The translations under genes and the position numbers were made by a program. DNA of 64,000 nucleotides, taken from NCBI GenBank assembly GCA_014905825.1, contig JACGCN010000001.1, positions 2,170,001 through 2,234,000 on the forward strand. The letters are read 5' to 3'. Below the pieces are notes generated by a model. It did no database searches and had not been told where the DNA came from. It saw only the letters and a list, made by a program, of their open reading frames with translations. This stretch comes from Lyophyllum atratum (taxonomy: Eukaryota > Basidiomycota > Agaricomycetes > Agaricales > Lyophyllaceae). This document shows, in pieces, positions 1 through 11,710 of this stretch; positions within the stretch are counted from its first letter, which is position 1, and the number at the start of each line of letters is the position of its first letter.

Positions 1-454
1 CATGGCGGAGAAGGATCGCAACGTCCAAGTTTGTGTCCCTCAATTTTAGTGTCTGTCCAAGTTAGTTATCGAGATCACATTGCAGGTTCTACATGACGAG
101 ATCAACACGTTGCAATTGGAGCTTGGCCAGATCGATGACCGTAACGCGACTCTTACGAAGGATAACGCCAAGCTTCTGCAGCGCTGGCTTGACGCGAAAC
201 AGGCGGAGGCTAATAAAATGAACGAGGCCAATCAGTTCTACGAGAACATGCGTTCCAAGCATCAAGCCGTGCTGAGTTGGAGGGACGGGTCTGAGGGAGA
301 GGCTGGCAGCCGCAATGGATTGGAGACGGGGTCCAACGCTTCTGCTTCGGTGTCGGGAAAAGGGCATGCAGGAGAGGCCAGTCACTCGAACCCGACGAAG
401 GATGGGATACCTTCTCAAGCAACGAATCCGCTAGAACTGACGCCGAATGGCTGA
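1..454 (+). CDS. ATG16: Autophagy protein Atg16, C-terminal part (5' end outside window)
   Basis: This is the tail of an Atg16-family protein. Atg16 binds Atg5-Atg12 and dimerises through a coiled coil to direct Atg8 lipidation on the phagophore membrane. The coding sequence in view is exon 1..28 (codons for MAEKDRNVQ), a GT-AG intron 29..85, then an exon from 86 to the TGA at 452-454. The joined sequence shows the family's heptad-rich coiled coil (LHDEINTLQLELGQID) and the conserved ELL-RWL-type block (AKLLQRWLDAKQAEANKMNE), followed by a low-complexity Ser/Gly/Asn-rich tail. The Atg5-binding N-terminus lies upstream of the window. The downstream neighbour PUB1 is convergent. The family is judged from recalled conservation around the RWL motif, so fairly sure. 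Confidence 0.85.
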
Positions 455-796
455 TTGTTGACGATTAAGTCTTATTGCTTGTTTTATACCCTTGATTAAT
501 GCATATATCCTCTCCTATTGACCTATTCAACCAACGCAGCAATGTTTTACGCACACCAAGGAAGGTTTCTACGACAATTTGCAGGTTGTGGCATAATGGA
601 AGACTTCACTGTTATTTGAGTACATACGAGAAAAAATGGGGAAAGGCAGATATGGACAAGAGAATTTTGCGAATAAATGGTAAGGAGCGACCTGTACAAG
701 TGGACAAGGAGACCATACACACGTTTGAAGTGGTGACACTCATGAATGAGCTACGTTTATGTTAAAAGAAAAGGAGATCAAGAAAATCTAACATCT
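455..796. other. Convergent 3' intergenic region between ATG16 and PUB1
   Basis: About 340 bases separate two stop codons facing each other. AT-rich stretches near 470-500 and 740-790 could hold both polyadenylation sites. The only reading frame (499..765) has no recognisable motif and no intron signals, and I do not treat it as a gene. Confidence 0.6.
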
Positions 797-2365
797 TCAA
801 GCAGGGCCTTGCATCTGAGCATCTCCGCCAGCCTGCTGACCAGCTTGACCATAATAACCTAGAACAGATTCATGAGGGGGACACGTTAAAGAGGAAAAAC
901 ATTACTGACCACCCCAGTAGTTAGAATAGTACGAGGGATCCGCAGCTCCCCACTGAGCCTGCCCAGCTTGTCCAGCGGCGGCGGCGTTAGGATCGGCACC
1001 AGGCTGTTGACCAGCTGCAGTTAGGCCAAGACCTGCACCGGTAGCACCAGCGGCTTGTGGCATGCCGGGAGAGCCCGGGCCAGCGGCACCAGGTGCACCG
1101 GCGCCTTGGGCGGGGAAAGCTCCATATGCACCGAAGCCATATTGCCCGTAGGAGTTGGGCTGAGGCATTCCGTACATGGGCTAGAGTATGGACTATATTA
1201 GTTACATCTACACCGATGTGAGCTAGAGCGGCGCACCATTTGTCCGTAGGCAGCGGGAGCGGCGGTCGGCGTCAAGGGTCCACCAGGTTGGGCAGCTCCA
1301 CCATCAGCCCTGTCTTTGCCCCAGCTGCACTTGATCGGCCTTCCATGAACCATCTGCCCTTGAAGTTGAACGATTGCCATCGCTGCATGCTCGTGGGTGT
1401 CGAGTTTAACGAATGCGAAGCCTCGATCAGCTTGCATACGTATCTCGGAAAGGTAACCGATGGATTGGAAAAGGGGAATGAGGTCTGCCTGGGTACAGTA
1501 TGGGACGAGATTTCCAACGTAAACGGTCGAATTGTACGACGGAGTCTGCTGAACAACCGATTCATAAGAGAGGGGTCCGCCTTGGAAGTTGATTGGGGCG
1601 GGGGCACCACCGCCGCCGCCGCCGCCGCCGCCTCCAGGGCGTGGGGAGGAGGCCGGAGCTCCGACGGCGGGAGCGCCTTGAGTCTTTTGGTTGGCCCAGT
1701 TGACACGGATGGCACGAGAACCAAGCCATTCTCCGTTCATGGTGGCGATAGCCTGCTCAGCATCGGTCTTGTCGCGGAAGGCAAGGAAACCATAGCCACG
1801 AGATTTTCCGGAGTTCATATCCCACATCACGCGGGCGTCCGACATGGTCCCAAAAGCACTGAAGGCTTTGGCGAGAACCTCGTCATTGACCTCGGGGCTT
1901 AGATCTCCGACGAAAACATGGTAGTGACCAGTGGTGTCCTCCTTGTTTTGTTGTCCCTGGTAAGCCCAATTGACTCGGATCTCTGTATCAAAGATCTTGC
2001 GACCGTTGAGTGTCTGCAAGGCAGTCTCTGCGGCACGCATGTCCATGTACTCGACGAAGCCATAGTTGAGACCGCCGTGTTGGTAGTTGCGGTCAGGGAT
2101 GATTTTGACATGTTGTACGGGTCCAGCGACGGCGAAGATCTCAGTGAGCATGTACTCTGTGACACGAGGGCTCAAATTCCCAACATAAAGATGAGCGCGC
2201 CGCTGCATGTCCATATCACCGAGCCGAAAAAGACAAGATATGTCGAATAAAGTGAAACAGTCGCAAAGATCATTGAAACCAAGGATCAGCTGAGTGAACA
2301 GGAAAAATTGGAGAATGGGGGCTTACCGGAGCATCCGCCGGTCCTCCCATACCCATTGGATTCAT
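797..2365 (-). CDS. PUB1: PUB1/TIA-1-type RNA-binding protein with three RRMs
   Basis: A poly(A)/U-rich mRNA-binding protein of the Pub1/TIA-1 family, which in yeast works in mRNA stability and stress granules. Exons on the minus strand: 2365..2327 (MNPMGMGGPADAP), 2202..1237, 1180..910 and 858..797, all with GT-AG borders. Three RRMs follow in order: RRM1 with RNP2 LYVGNL and RNP1 YGFVEY, RRM2 with VFVGDL and RGYGFLAF, and RRM3 with VYVGNL and RGFAFVKL. A run of ten glycines separates RRM2 and RRM3. The tail is Gln/Gly/Tyr-rich and prion-like. If the last intron is retained, translation stops at 902..904 right after ...YWGGQ. If it is spliced, the tail extends with YYGQAGQQAGGDAQMQGPA. The promoter side carries a long pyrimidine tract. 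Domain assignment is very secure; the exact last donor is inferred. Confidence 0.92.
1605..1634. repeat. CCG trinucleotide repeat coding for polyglycine
   Basis: About nine tandem CCG units (GGC/GGT-type glycine codons on the minus strand) inside the PUB1 coding sequence, encoding the polyglycine linker between RRM2 and RRM3. Such a microsatellite can vary in length between strains. Confidence 0.85.
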
Positions 2366-2477
2366 GATTCAAAAGATAAAGGAAAATGAGACCTGTTTTG
2401 AGGAGTTAGCCCAACGACCGTCTAGTCGAGGATGTGGAATGGGCGAACGAAGTCGGAAACAACAAACAGTATACGAT

Positions 2478-2562
2478 ATACGAGTCCTTCAGAGAGAGGA
2501 AAGGATAGAGAGGAGAGAGGAGAGAGAGGAAGAAAGGAAAGAGAAGACAAGAGATACTTAGA
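2478..2562 (-). promoter_or_regulatory. Pyrimidine-rich tract upstream of PUB1
   Basis: The plus strand reads almost only G and A here (repeats of gagag, aggag, gaaag), so the coding strand of PUB1 carries an 80-base CT tract 110-200 bases before the ATG. CT-rich blocks near transcription starts are common in fungal housekeeping promoters. Position fits a promoter or 5' UTR element; function is inferred. Confidence 0.5.
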
Positions 2563-2654
2563 GACTAGATGACAGTCAAGAGCAAGGAGTAACTGCGGCC
2601 GTGAGACTTTTTTAGTCAACATCCTAGGTCACCCGCGCAATGTATTGGATATGT

Positions 2655-3852
2655 CTACTTGTTCGTAGGTACATTCAACAGGACGTTCCCTCCCCCACTC
2701 GGGATATAGGTCACATTGGGGTTGTTAGCAAGCGACTGCACAATGGCCTTACTCGCCTCGATTTTCCTAAACGCCACAAATGCCTCTCCTGCTTTCTCGA
2801 GAGCTCGTGAGATCGTGGCTGCCGCCTCGGCCTCACCCTCAGCGCGGATAACGGCCGCTTGACGCTCTTGTTCAGCCTTTCCATGTTTTTGTCAGCTCTA
2901 ATGCGCCCAAAAAACATGGGATAAACCCACCTTTTCGACAATAAATTTAGCCCGTTCAGCATCTAGCAGTCAATGTAAGCTATGACTGGAGGTACATCAT
3001 GAGGATGCGCGTACCTTGCTGGGCTATTTGTTTTGCTTCGACGGCTTGCGTGAATTCCTGACATAACATATTCGGTCACCATACGTATCATAAAACACCC
3101 CAGGAAATCATACTTTTCCGAACGTCAAGTGAGTGATGGAGACATCCTCAAGCTTGATGTTGAATTCACCCGCGCGTTGAAGAAGGTCGGCCCTAATTCT
3201 GGACGATACCTGAGGAAAAGTTATGAAGGTCGCGCTATGACCATAAGACCACCATGAACTCACAACTTCACGCTGCGTGATGAGCTCTGCGGCGTCGAAT
3301 TGTGCCACAATGCTTTTTAGAACCTCATTGCCAATGGATGGCAAGACTCTCTCGTCGTAGTCCATTCCAAGACTTTGGTAGATTTTGGGGAGGTGTTCGA
3401 TGTCTGGTCGAGACAGGACACGAAGAGTGATTGACACCATTTGTAAGTCCTTCGAGCCCGTAGTCGTTGAGATGTTCTAAACACGTTATTAGACGGTTAA
3501 GGCAGGGAACGGTGCTTCGAGACTAACCCGAGGCTTAATGCGACAGTCATACAAAATAGCACGCTGCAGCCAAGGAACCAACAAGTGGGTTCCTTCGCCC
3601 GACGCCTGTGAGAAACAGACACGTCAATTTGGCTGGAAATAGTCAACCATTGAAGGCCTCTAACCCTGTCCTTTACACCAGAGAAACGATCAAACATGAC
3701 TGCTTGGTAACCTCCGGGAACATCATAAAGACTGGCTTGGACTAGAGCCGCAGCAACACCCAGAGGGACTAGAATGATAATGAGCTCACAACTTATACTC
3801 GGCTTTGCTAAGACTCACCCAGGAGGCGACTTGCGTTTTGCGAGAAAGCCAT
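2655..3852 (-). CDS. PHB1: Prohibitin 1 (mitochondrial inner-membrane ring subunit)
   Basis: Phb1 assembles with Phb2 into ring complexes in the mitochondrial inner membrane that regulate protein turnover and cristae. Translation starts at 3852 ([11 protein letters not shown]). After the first intron comes the membrane anchor, [20 protein letters not shown], then the SPFH domain: [31 protein letters not shown] and [19 protein letters not shown]. The Phb1-specific block [16 protein letters not shown] follows, and the C-terminal coiled coil ends in [13 protein letters not shown] near the stop at 2657..2655. About six short introns. An apparent insertion after REVVS (about 3213-3262) is an intron. 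The ATG lies only 130 bases from the stop of the upstream ASNSD1 gene, so the promoter must be very short or overlap its 3' UTR. Confidence 0.93.
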
Positions 3853-3982
3853 GACAGTCGAACGCAAGCTTGTAGACTGAACAAACACTCCACAACGCGT
3901 ACCCCCGGCAAAGTCGTTGATACCCGAGAATTTAAAATAAACTTGGCTGAATTTCTCAAACTAATGACTTGTTGTATAGATC

Positions 3983-6461
3983 CTATTCTATGGTTGTGTC
4001 CCCCCTCCGCTCACCGTCCATTCTGGCCGAGTGACTCCCAAATTGCATGGCCCTCTTTTTCCGCTGGCTAGCCTCGATTAATCCCAATTTGCAAGTAGCC
4101 AACCTCAACAACATCTTGTCTCCAAGCCCAATCTCCAGTCTAGGGTCCATTTTATGGTGCACGGGAAGTCTTGCCAGAAAGTCAACAACAGTAAGGGACA
4201 AGAAAGGATGCCGCGTCTCTTTTCCATGCGAAGCGATGACACGGTCATCACGTCCCAGATTCCGTATTGGAATGCGGTCTATTTCTAACTGAAGCTGCAC
4301 ATGGTCTTGTTAACCCTGTTCAAAAGCTATACGTGAATGGTATCTCACCTCCTCTATAACAGACTGCCATCCGCCAGCGATATACGCAGATCGATGTCTT
4401 CCATAGCCACCAAGCAATTCATCCGAACCCAGCCCGTTTAACAAGACGCGTGCCGTACTAGTGTACGGCTTTGACTCAGTTCCAGGGAAGCTTCTCACTT
4501 GGCCAACGCCCCTTGAGGCAAAGTAAAGTGCAAGCGCCAGACTCTGTCGTACTACGCCGTCAGATGCATAATCTGACACGTATAAGGCAGGTCGCACCAT
4601 ATCCATGACGGTTCGCCCAGGCAACATCAGCGACTCTATTGTCTGACGTGCGCCTCGAGACTCCTATTGACCAACGCATAGTCAGTCAGAAAGTGAGTTC
4701 GACCAGTAAATCTACACCAACCTCGTATGGCACATTAACTTCGACCTTTTACTGAAATTTAGAGCTACAAATAGTCAATGCATTACGCAACTTACAAAAT
4801 TCCAGACACGTCCGGGACACAATCGTCGGAGCTCCTCTACTTCTTGAAGTCCGGTCACCCGGTCTGGGACGGCATAAGATGTGTGTGTTGACCCTTGTGC
4901 GGGTTCTGTAGTCCTTGCCCGCGATTTTCGTTGCCTTTTAGATATGCCGCCAGGGTTCCCTTCTGTATGGGCCTTTATTTTGCGTGGATTTTCGAATGCG
5001 ACATTGAGTAGATCTATGGGCTCGTCTAGTGGAATGTGTCTGAAAATTGTAGGAAAACGCGCTTCACTGGATATAAAGAAAACACGTACTTGTGTGCCAG
5101 GAACGTTATCACGGTAGAGTCGATACCTCCACTAAAGAGGACCGCTACTCGGGCTTGTCCTTCTACGGTTCTTCATGACTATAATTAAGCCACGACTTCG
5201 ACAGAGCTAGAGAGACGGCTCACGAATGATATGGTATATTCCGGACGCGGAGCATTACACTTCTATCCAGGTGATAGATGAAGTCTTCAACAACTTTAGT
5301 AAGGTGTTCTGGCACTTGGCTGAGGTTCTCTACAGGTGTGATATCTTCAGGTGGTGGTAATAAGGTATTGACTTTGCTTGGTTCAGCCTGAGGGCGAGGT
5401 CTTCAATGGGTGGGGCATTAAATTAGTGCTCTACTCACGAACGGCGAGGAGAAAGATGGATCCTGAGGGCTTGACGAACGCCGAGGTATGGGTAAGATTG
5501 CTGAGCTAAATTCCGAGTCCTGTAACTGGCAAAGACATCAGTGGGATCCATTCACAGGTAGTCGGCTGGTTTACATTATATTGTACCTGAGATAAGTCCA
5601 AGCAATATATGTGGTCTGTACAGAGCTCTTCAAAGTCGTATCTGGGATCGATACCCGCCGACACTGATGCGAGCAGAAGGTAAGGGGACACCGGCGTGGG
5701 TTTGTGGATCAAGAGAGAACGACGACCAAGAGGATCTCTTGCAAAAAAGAGTCGTCGCAAGCTTGACTTCCGGGCCCGGGCGTATGAGAATACAATGGGT
5801 CGTGCTATCACTGAGCCATACCTGATAATAGACAAATGCATAGCTGTTGAAGCGTCAGAGCCTCCATTCCTCGTAGTGAAGACAAAAACCAACGTACGGT
5901 CCCTCTATAGATGCAAATAAATCTCTGATTTGTTCCATAGTATCTAATCTGCGCAATTTTTCGAATAGCTTAACTCCATCGTTTTCCTGAGGAGAGATCT
6001 GCAGCAAAACATCAGAACATAACCAATGTAGGGTAGCAGATCAACCAACGTCCATGCCATCAAATATCTGTTACTTGGATCAGGTCTTATATGTGCGAAT
6101 TGAGAGGATGGAAACTACTTGCCTCGCCATTCCAGCATAGCACATCTCCACCGCTCCTGTGCGGTTGAACGACGTGACCCTCCCCTCGTAATCGCAGTTC
6201 GGAAGCATAGAACTCAAGTGAAAGGTTTCCCGACCCGCACTCTGCGCTAGGGGGTATGGAAACTTTGTAAAACCCTTGTGCATCTGGACCTTAGCCGAGA
6301 AGCCATCAACCCCGATAATGAGCTTACGGTCTACGGTCGTGCAATCGGAACATACCACGAGCTGCATTTGCAGCCTGCAGCTTCTGGTTCAGATCTTGGA
6401 ATTTGCCACTTTCCCCGCAATCGGCGTCGTTCGAACGAACAGAGAAGAAAATTCCACACAT
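3983..6461 (-). CDS. ASNSD1: Asparagine synthetase domain-containing protein 1 homologue
   Basis: A two-domain protein: an N-terminal class-II glutamine amidotransferase-like (Ntn) domain and a C-terminal asparagine synthetase-type PP-loop ATPase domain. The start at 6461 encodes MCGIFFSVRSND, giving the N-terminal Cys expected of Ntn amidotransferases after Met removal. Splicing then gives AARGPDAQGFYKVSIPP, LRLRGEGHVVQPH and CWNGEIFDGMD. Further on are RDPLGRRSLL, the PP-loop VLFSGGIDST (about 5110), LLNGLGSDELLGGYGRHR and the typical end RNLGRDDRVIASHGKE to KRAMQFGS. Family members are conserved in eukaryotes, but a true asparagine synthetase activity is not established. The intron at 6122..6068 uses a GC-AG donor (gcaagt). 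About ten introns, all apparently in frame where checked. Confidence 0.88.
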
Positions 6462-6621
6462 GGAAGACCAGAAGCAGAAACTTGCCTTCCTAATTAGGTC
6501 AGATAACGATACGGTTTCATTTCAGTCACTACTACATCGTGTATACGTCTGTAACACTGATAAATCTATATGTACTACTTCGGCGCCAACCGTTCTGTTG
6601 TACAACTTTTTCGTGTCTAAA

Positions 6622-8627
6622 TTATGTGTTGTAGGTGGAAGCAGAGACATTTCCGCCGCGGCCGGTCCAGTTGACGTCTATGTCACGTATTAGAAAGCTT
6701 TCCATCAAGAACGGAAGTACTTACGGATGTCGGCATTAGCCTTGAACTTATCGTTTTCTTTACCAGGAAGCACACGGAATGTGTGCGCACCAAAGTAGTC
6801 ACGCTATTGTTTGCGTTTAACGAAATGCAGAGGAAGGATTTTGGCTGGACGCACCTGAGCCTGGATAAGGTTAGCGGGCACGATCTCGCTACGGTAACCG
6901 TCGAAGAATGCAAGAGCGGTGCTGAAGGCCGGTGTGGGAATTCCCCAAAGAACAGCCTGGGCAATGACACGCCTCCACCCTGGCTGAGCTTTGTGGACGG
7001 CTATAAGGGTCACAGTCAGTCAGCATGGCATTTTGCTTCATATATGCGACGCCTGTACCTTTGTTGAAGAAATCGTCGAAGAGAAGGGACTCCAGCTTCG
7101 GGTCCTTTTGGTATGCAGCGGAAATATCGCGAAGGAACACGCTCTGATGGCCCGATGTAAGTAACCTCACAAGACAGTGAAATGTGTCAGCGGGAACAGA
7201 CCTTGATGATACATCCACCGCGCCACATCTTCGCGATGCCAGCATAGTTAAGGTTCCAGCCGAGCTATACAATGCATTCATAAGGTAAAAATCAAACAAA
7301 AGCGCCAAGATACTGACCTCCTTAGCACTTTCCCTCATGAGCATGAAGCCCTGCGTGTAAGATATGATCTTCGACGCGTACAGAGCCTGTTCAAGATCGT
7401 CGATAAATAGCTGCTTGTCGCCACGGAAAGGCTCCTTCTGAGGTCCAGAAATAGCTTTGCTGGCGCGGACGCGCTCTTCTTTGATGGCAGACAGGCAGCG
7501 GGCAAAGACCGCCTCTCCGATGAGCGTGACTGGGAAACATTGTTGAATAAAAGTATGGATGTCGCTATTTCAGAAATACTGACCGGCTGTTCCTGCGTCA
7601 AGAGCGGCAATAGCGGTCCACTTGCCGGTTCCCTTTTGACCTGCCTTATCAAGAATCTTGTTCACAACGGGCTCCCCATCGTCATCTTTGAATTTCAGGA
7701 TGTTCGCAGTGATCTCGATCAGGAAAGAGTCGAGGACGCCCTTGTTCCACTTGTAGAAGATGTCGGCAATCTCATCTTCGGAAAGACCAAGGCCACGCTT
7801 GAGGATGTCGTATGCCTCGGCGATAAGCTGCATGTCACCGTATTCAATGCCTAATGGGCAAGCATGAGTAACGAGTAACCCGCAAGAAAAAACCTCGTGG
7901 AACTCACCATTATGGACCATTTTCACGTAGTGGCCGGAACCGGTCTCGCCGACCCAATCACAACACGGCTCACCGTCGACTTGAGCGGCAGTCTTCTGGA
8001 AGATTTCCTTAATCGCGGGCCATGCAGCCGGGGAACCACCGGGCATGAGGGAAGGCCCATAGCGAGCACCTTCCTCACCTCCTGATACACCAGAGCCAAC
8101 AAAGAGAAGACCCTTCGCTTCGAGCTCTTTCGTGCGACGGATGGAATCAGGATAGTGGGAGTTACCGCCGTCAATGATGATGTCTCCCTTCTCAAGGTGG
8201 GGCTCAAGCTGTGCAATGAAGTCATCGACAGCCTGTCCTGCCTTAACCAAGAGGATGATCTTGCGGGGCCTCTTGAGCTTGGAAACCAGCTCTTCAATAG
8301 AATGAGCACCCTGCACTTTTGTGCCTAATGGTTTCATTTAAGATTATCTCGCGTAGATAAGTAAGATGTTGAGTTCACCCTTGGCTTCATTTGCGAGGAA
8401 AGCATCAACTTTGGAGGTTGTGCGATTGTAGGCAACGACAACGAAGCCCTTGTCGTTCATGTTGAGGATCAAGTTTTGACCCTAAAACTTCGTCAATGGC
8501 TACATTACGGAGATCGATGAGTAGTCTCATACCATGACGGCGAGGCCGATGAGGCCGATATCTCCGCTACATGGGGGAAGATGTAAGTTAGTGAGAGAGG
8601 ACGGCAGGAAGCAACGTACGTGGCCAT
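6622..8627 (-). CDS. GND1: 6-phosphogluconate dehydrogenase (NADP+, decarboxylating)
   Basis: Cytosolic pentose-phosphate enzyme: 6-phosphogluconate + NADP+ gives ribulose-5-phosphate + CO2 + NADPH. Exon 1 codes only MAT; splicing gives the Rossmann motif [20 protein letters not shown]. Then come [32 protein letters not shown], the family signature region [21 protein letters not shown] and [10 protein letters not shown], spliced to [14 protein letters not shown] (the frame read straight through an intron at about 7908..7853 otherwise). The C-terminus ends in [14 protein letters not shown] and, after the last intron, [18 protein letters not shown] at 6622. Length and order match fungal Gnd1. 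The start lies in a divergent arrangement with the OSH gene. Confidence 0.95.
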
Positions 8628-9078
8628 ATTGAATGTGGGGGTGGTGGGTGGTGGGTGGTGGTGGTTGAGGATTAAGAGTGGGGTGAAGATAGAAAGTGCG
8701 AGAGGAGACGGTCCGTCGGATAACAACGGTTGGGTCTGGAGATCTATATAATCAGCTTGGTCATCTTGATCGATTTCGGATTTTGCGCGATGTCAGACTC
8801 ACAGCATCGGAGAAAGGCTGGGGTTGACCGGGGTAAATGTCACTGGCAGTATCCGTCGCGACCTCGTCGCGTGGAGTTGCTCGACGCTGAGCCCTGAGGA
8901 GGGCGCGCACTAATGGGGCGCGACGGAGTATCGGATGGTGCGTCCCAATTGGGAAGTTGACGGGCCGGTTGGCCTAGTCGGTGTTAGCCGCCAACTCGTT
9001 CCAACAAACGCTCACTGCTGTGAAATCCGCCGTCATACTTACCCCAGGTACCCATTACTAGAGAGCTCGGCCCATGTC
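8628..9078. promoter_or_regulatory. Divergent promoter region GND1 / OSH3-like
   Basis: About 450 bases between two divergent start codons. A G-rich GGTGGTGGGTGG block at 8638-8665 (CCACC on the GND1 strand) lies just before the GND1 ATG and probably belongs to its 5' UTR. An in-frame ATG at 8935 could extend the OSH protein by 48 residues, so the right border is uncertain. Confidence 0.45.
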
Positions 9079-11710
9079 ATGCCGAACGCAATTAGCACGA
9101 CGGTTGCTATCCTCTCCCCCATGCGTAATGTAAACGCGGATGTCGTGTGCGAAGGATGGGTCCTCAAGAAACGAAGGAAGAAGATGCAAGGTGTGGAAGA
9201 CATCTATCTACTGCCCCAGGGGACTTAACCATGCGAAAGGATTTGCGCGGCGCTACTTTACACTATACCAGTCGGGAATACTTTCGTATTCCTTTGAGCC
9301 TGGCCAAGCTATTCGCGATCAAGTCTCATTGCACCATGCCGCAATATCTACGGCCCCCGGACGCAAAGACGTCCACGTCGACTCCAATACAGCCACATTC
9401 CACATAAAATGCCTGAGCACCGAAGACTTCAACATGTGGATGGTGGCCTTTAGGTCAGGCCATTCCACGTCGCGGTGGACGGCATAGAGACTTAATGAAG
9501 GCTGAATTCTAGGAAGTTCGTTTCACTTGGTTTGGAGGCGCGTAAATCGGCGAGCGTCAGACTCGCTTCACGTCATGGTAGCACAAATGTGAACTTGACG
9601 AAGTCTGGGACCTTTGCGGAGGAGATGGGAAAGGTACGTGCATGCAAAGGTCCGTCTTACCTCGCCTGACCGAAATTAACGCAGACGATCGCTTCGCTAG
9701 AAGAGTCCATTCAACTCTTAGCTCATGTTGTTCCAGTACAATCAAAGAAGAATCACAGTCTGGGTAAGAAATCTGAGAAAGACAAGTCCAAGGAACCCCA
9801 TAAAGATTCCAGGTTCGGGCTGTTCAAGAGATGTGAGTCAAATGACATGCCAATCACAACGCCATCCCAATACTTTTCACAGCGGGACACCATTCTTCAC
9901 ACGAATTTGGAGCGGATAGCCCTCCTGAACAGGCCTCCGACAACCTTCACCCCTCATTTCAACGCGTTCTGACCGTCCTGCAAACCCTTAAATCCCAACA
10001 TGCGTCATTACTGACCTCAATGCAACTACTGGCGGATATCACCCAATCCGTTGGCCCACCTCTTCCTGCAACAGCTGAAGAGGAAAAGCACGCAGATTAT
10101 TCTCCACGGTTAGGCACACCCATTTCGAGACGCTCAAAACGCACGTCCATCGCAACCACAGTCAGCGACAGTGTGCACGAGTGGTTTGATGCCCTAGATG
10201 GCGCAGAGGAGTTTGTTATGGACGTACAAGTTACCCCAGAAGGAATGGAGCAACCGAGTCGCATGCTCACGAATGAGAGCCGGAGCAGCCTTAGCGAGCA
10301 AGACACCTCCAGCATCGATACAGGCATCGAAGAAGATGCAGATGTAGATCAACAGCCTGCCACGCCGACAGGTACTCAACCTACTCATGAGGCTCTTCAA
10401 GTGAAACGGCGAACCCAGCTGCCGACATTGCCTGTTGGAGATGAGGGTAGCCTTTTCGCAATATTGAAGAAAAACGTTGGGAAGGTGCGCATTAAATCAG
10501 TTGCCGAGTGACAATTTCACGTTTCATGTTCTGCAGGACCTCTCTACCATAACATTTCCCGTTACCTTCAACGAACCGCTGACGCTCCTTCAAAGAGCCG
10601 CAGAAGAGGTCGAGTACTACAGTATTCTGGATGAAGCCGCAAGAGCGGACAATTCCATCGATAGAATATGCTATGTAGCGGCATTCGCGGTCTCCAGTTA
10701 TGCGCACACAAGGCATCGATCCGGGAGGAAAGGATTGTCAGTTTCCATTATTTCTCTCCAAAACTCTACTAATGCAGGTTACTACATAGTAATCCCATGT
10801 TGGGCGAGACATACGAAGATCCGCGGATGAAGTTCATTGCGGAGAAAGTCCGCCATAATCCACTCGAGATGGCATATCACGCCGAGGGAAACGACTGGGA
10901 ACTGAATGCCACCTCCTCTGGCAGGACTAAATTCTGGGGTACGTACCGTCCCTTCACTTCGCCGAAGTATAACCGAACCTCAGTCTTTTCCTAGGTAAAA
11001 GCTTGGAAATTATTCCTCTAGGCAGCTCACATTTGAAGATTGGACAAGATCACTATGTGTGGCAAGTTCGCTTCTGCTCTCTTCTTCCGAGTATCTAATT
11101 TGGCAATCAAAGGAATAAACCTTCTTCTTTCATGAGGAACCTTATGGTCGGAACCAAGTATCTTGAACACTCTGGCAAAATGACGATTGAGAACACGCGT
11201 GACCAAACGCGTTGCGTGCTTGAGTTCAAGCAAAACGGTTACTGGGGTGCAACCAACGTGGTGTCCGGGACAGTCTACAGTGGATCGTCTAGCGACGCGG
11301 TCATGCACTTGGAAGGGAAATGGGATGAACAGATGGCCCAGACAGTTGACTCTTCAAACTTCCGGGTCCTTTGGCGTATGACATCGTTTCCGAAGAACAC
11401 CCATGACTATTATGGCTTTACTTCGTTCGGCATCACTCTCAATGAATTGACGAGCGATATTGTTGGGAAGTTACCTCCCACGGACTCACGCTTTCGACCC
11501 GATGTGAGGGCGTTGGAGAATGGCGACGTAGACGTTGCGGAAGCTGAGAAGATTAGGGTCGAGGAAATGCAGCGGGATCGCCGAAAGCACGGCAAAGGCC
11601 AACAACCTCGGTGGTTCCACCAGGAGGGAGAAGATTGGATATATTCTGGAGGTTATTGGGAGGCACGAGAACGGGCTTGGAAAGACGAGGACATCCACTC
11701 CTTATGGTGA
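9079..11710 (+). CDS. Oxysterol-binding protein homologue (Osh3-type, PH + ORD)
   Basis: A lipid-transfer protein of the OSBP/Osh family. The N-terminal PH domain starts at VVCEGWVLKKRRKKMQ and continues across an intron as GFARRYFTLYQSGILSYSF, ending around FNMWMVAFR (about 9440). A disordered Ser/Thr/Asp-rich linker with a possible FFAT-like stretch DALDGAEEF follows (about 10190). The OSBP-related domain starts at DLSTITFPVTFNEPLTLLQ (about 10540). It includes the lipid-binding HSNPMLGETYEDPRM, then SSGRTKFWG, DHYVWNKPSSFMRNLMVG, NGYWGATNVVSG and the family end WIYSGGYWEARERAW. The start is taken at 9079 (MPNAIST) with 8935 as the alternative. Oddity: the OSBP signature EQVSHHPP reads EKVRHNPL here, so one of the phosphate-contacting histidines is Asn. 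About seven introns. Confidence 0.85.

Noticed and set aside
499..765. Short plus-strand frame downstream of ATG16
   Set aside because: No motif, no splice support, and it lies in an AT-rich convergent 3' region.
1240..1902. Long plus-strand frame opposite PUB1
   Set aside because: It is an antisense shadow of the GC-rich RRM coding sequence; composition is Gly/Ala/Ser noise and it lies wholly inside a secure gene.
3213..3262. Apparent insertion in prohibitin after REVVS
   Set aside because: It has GT...AG borders and removing it restores the prohibitin sequence; it is an intron.
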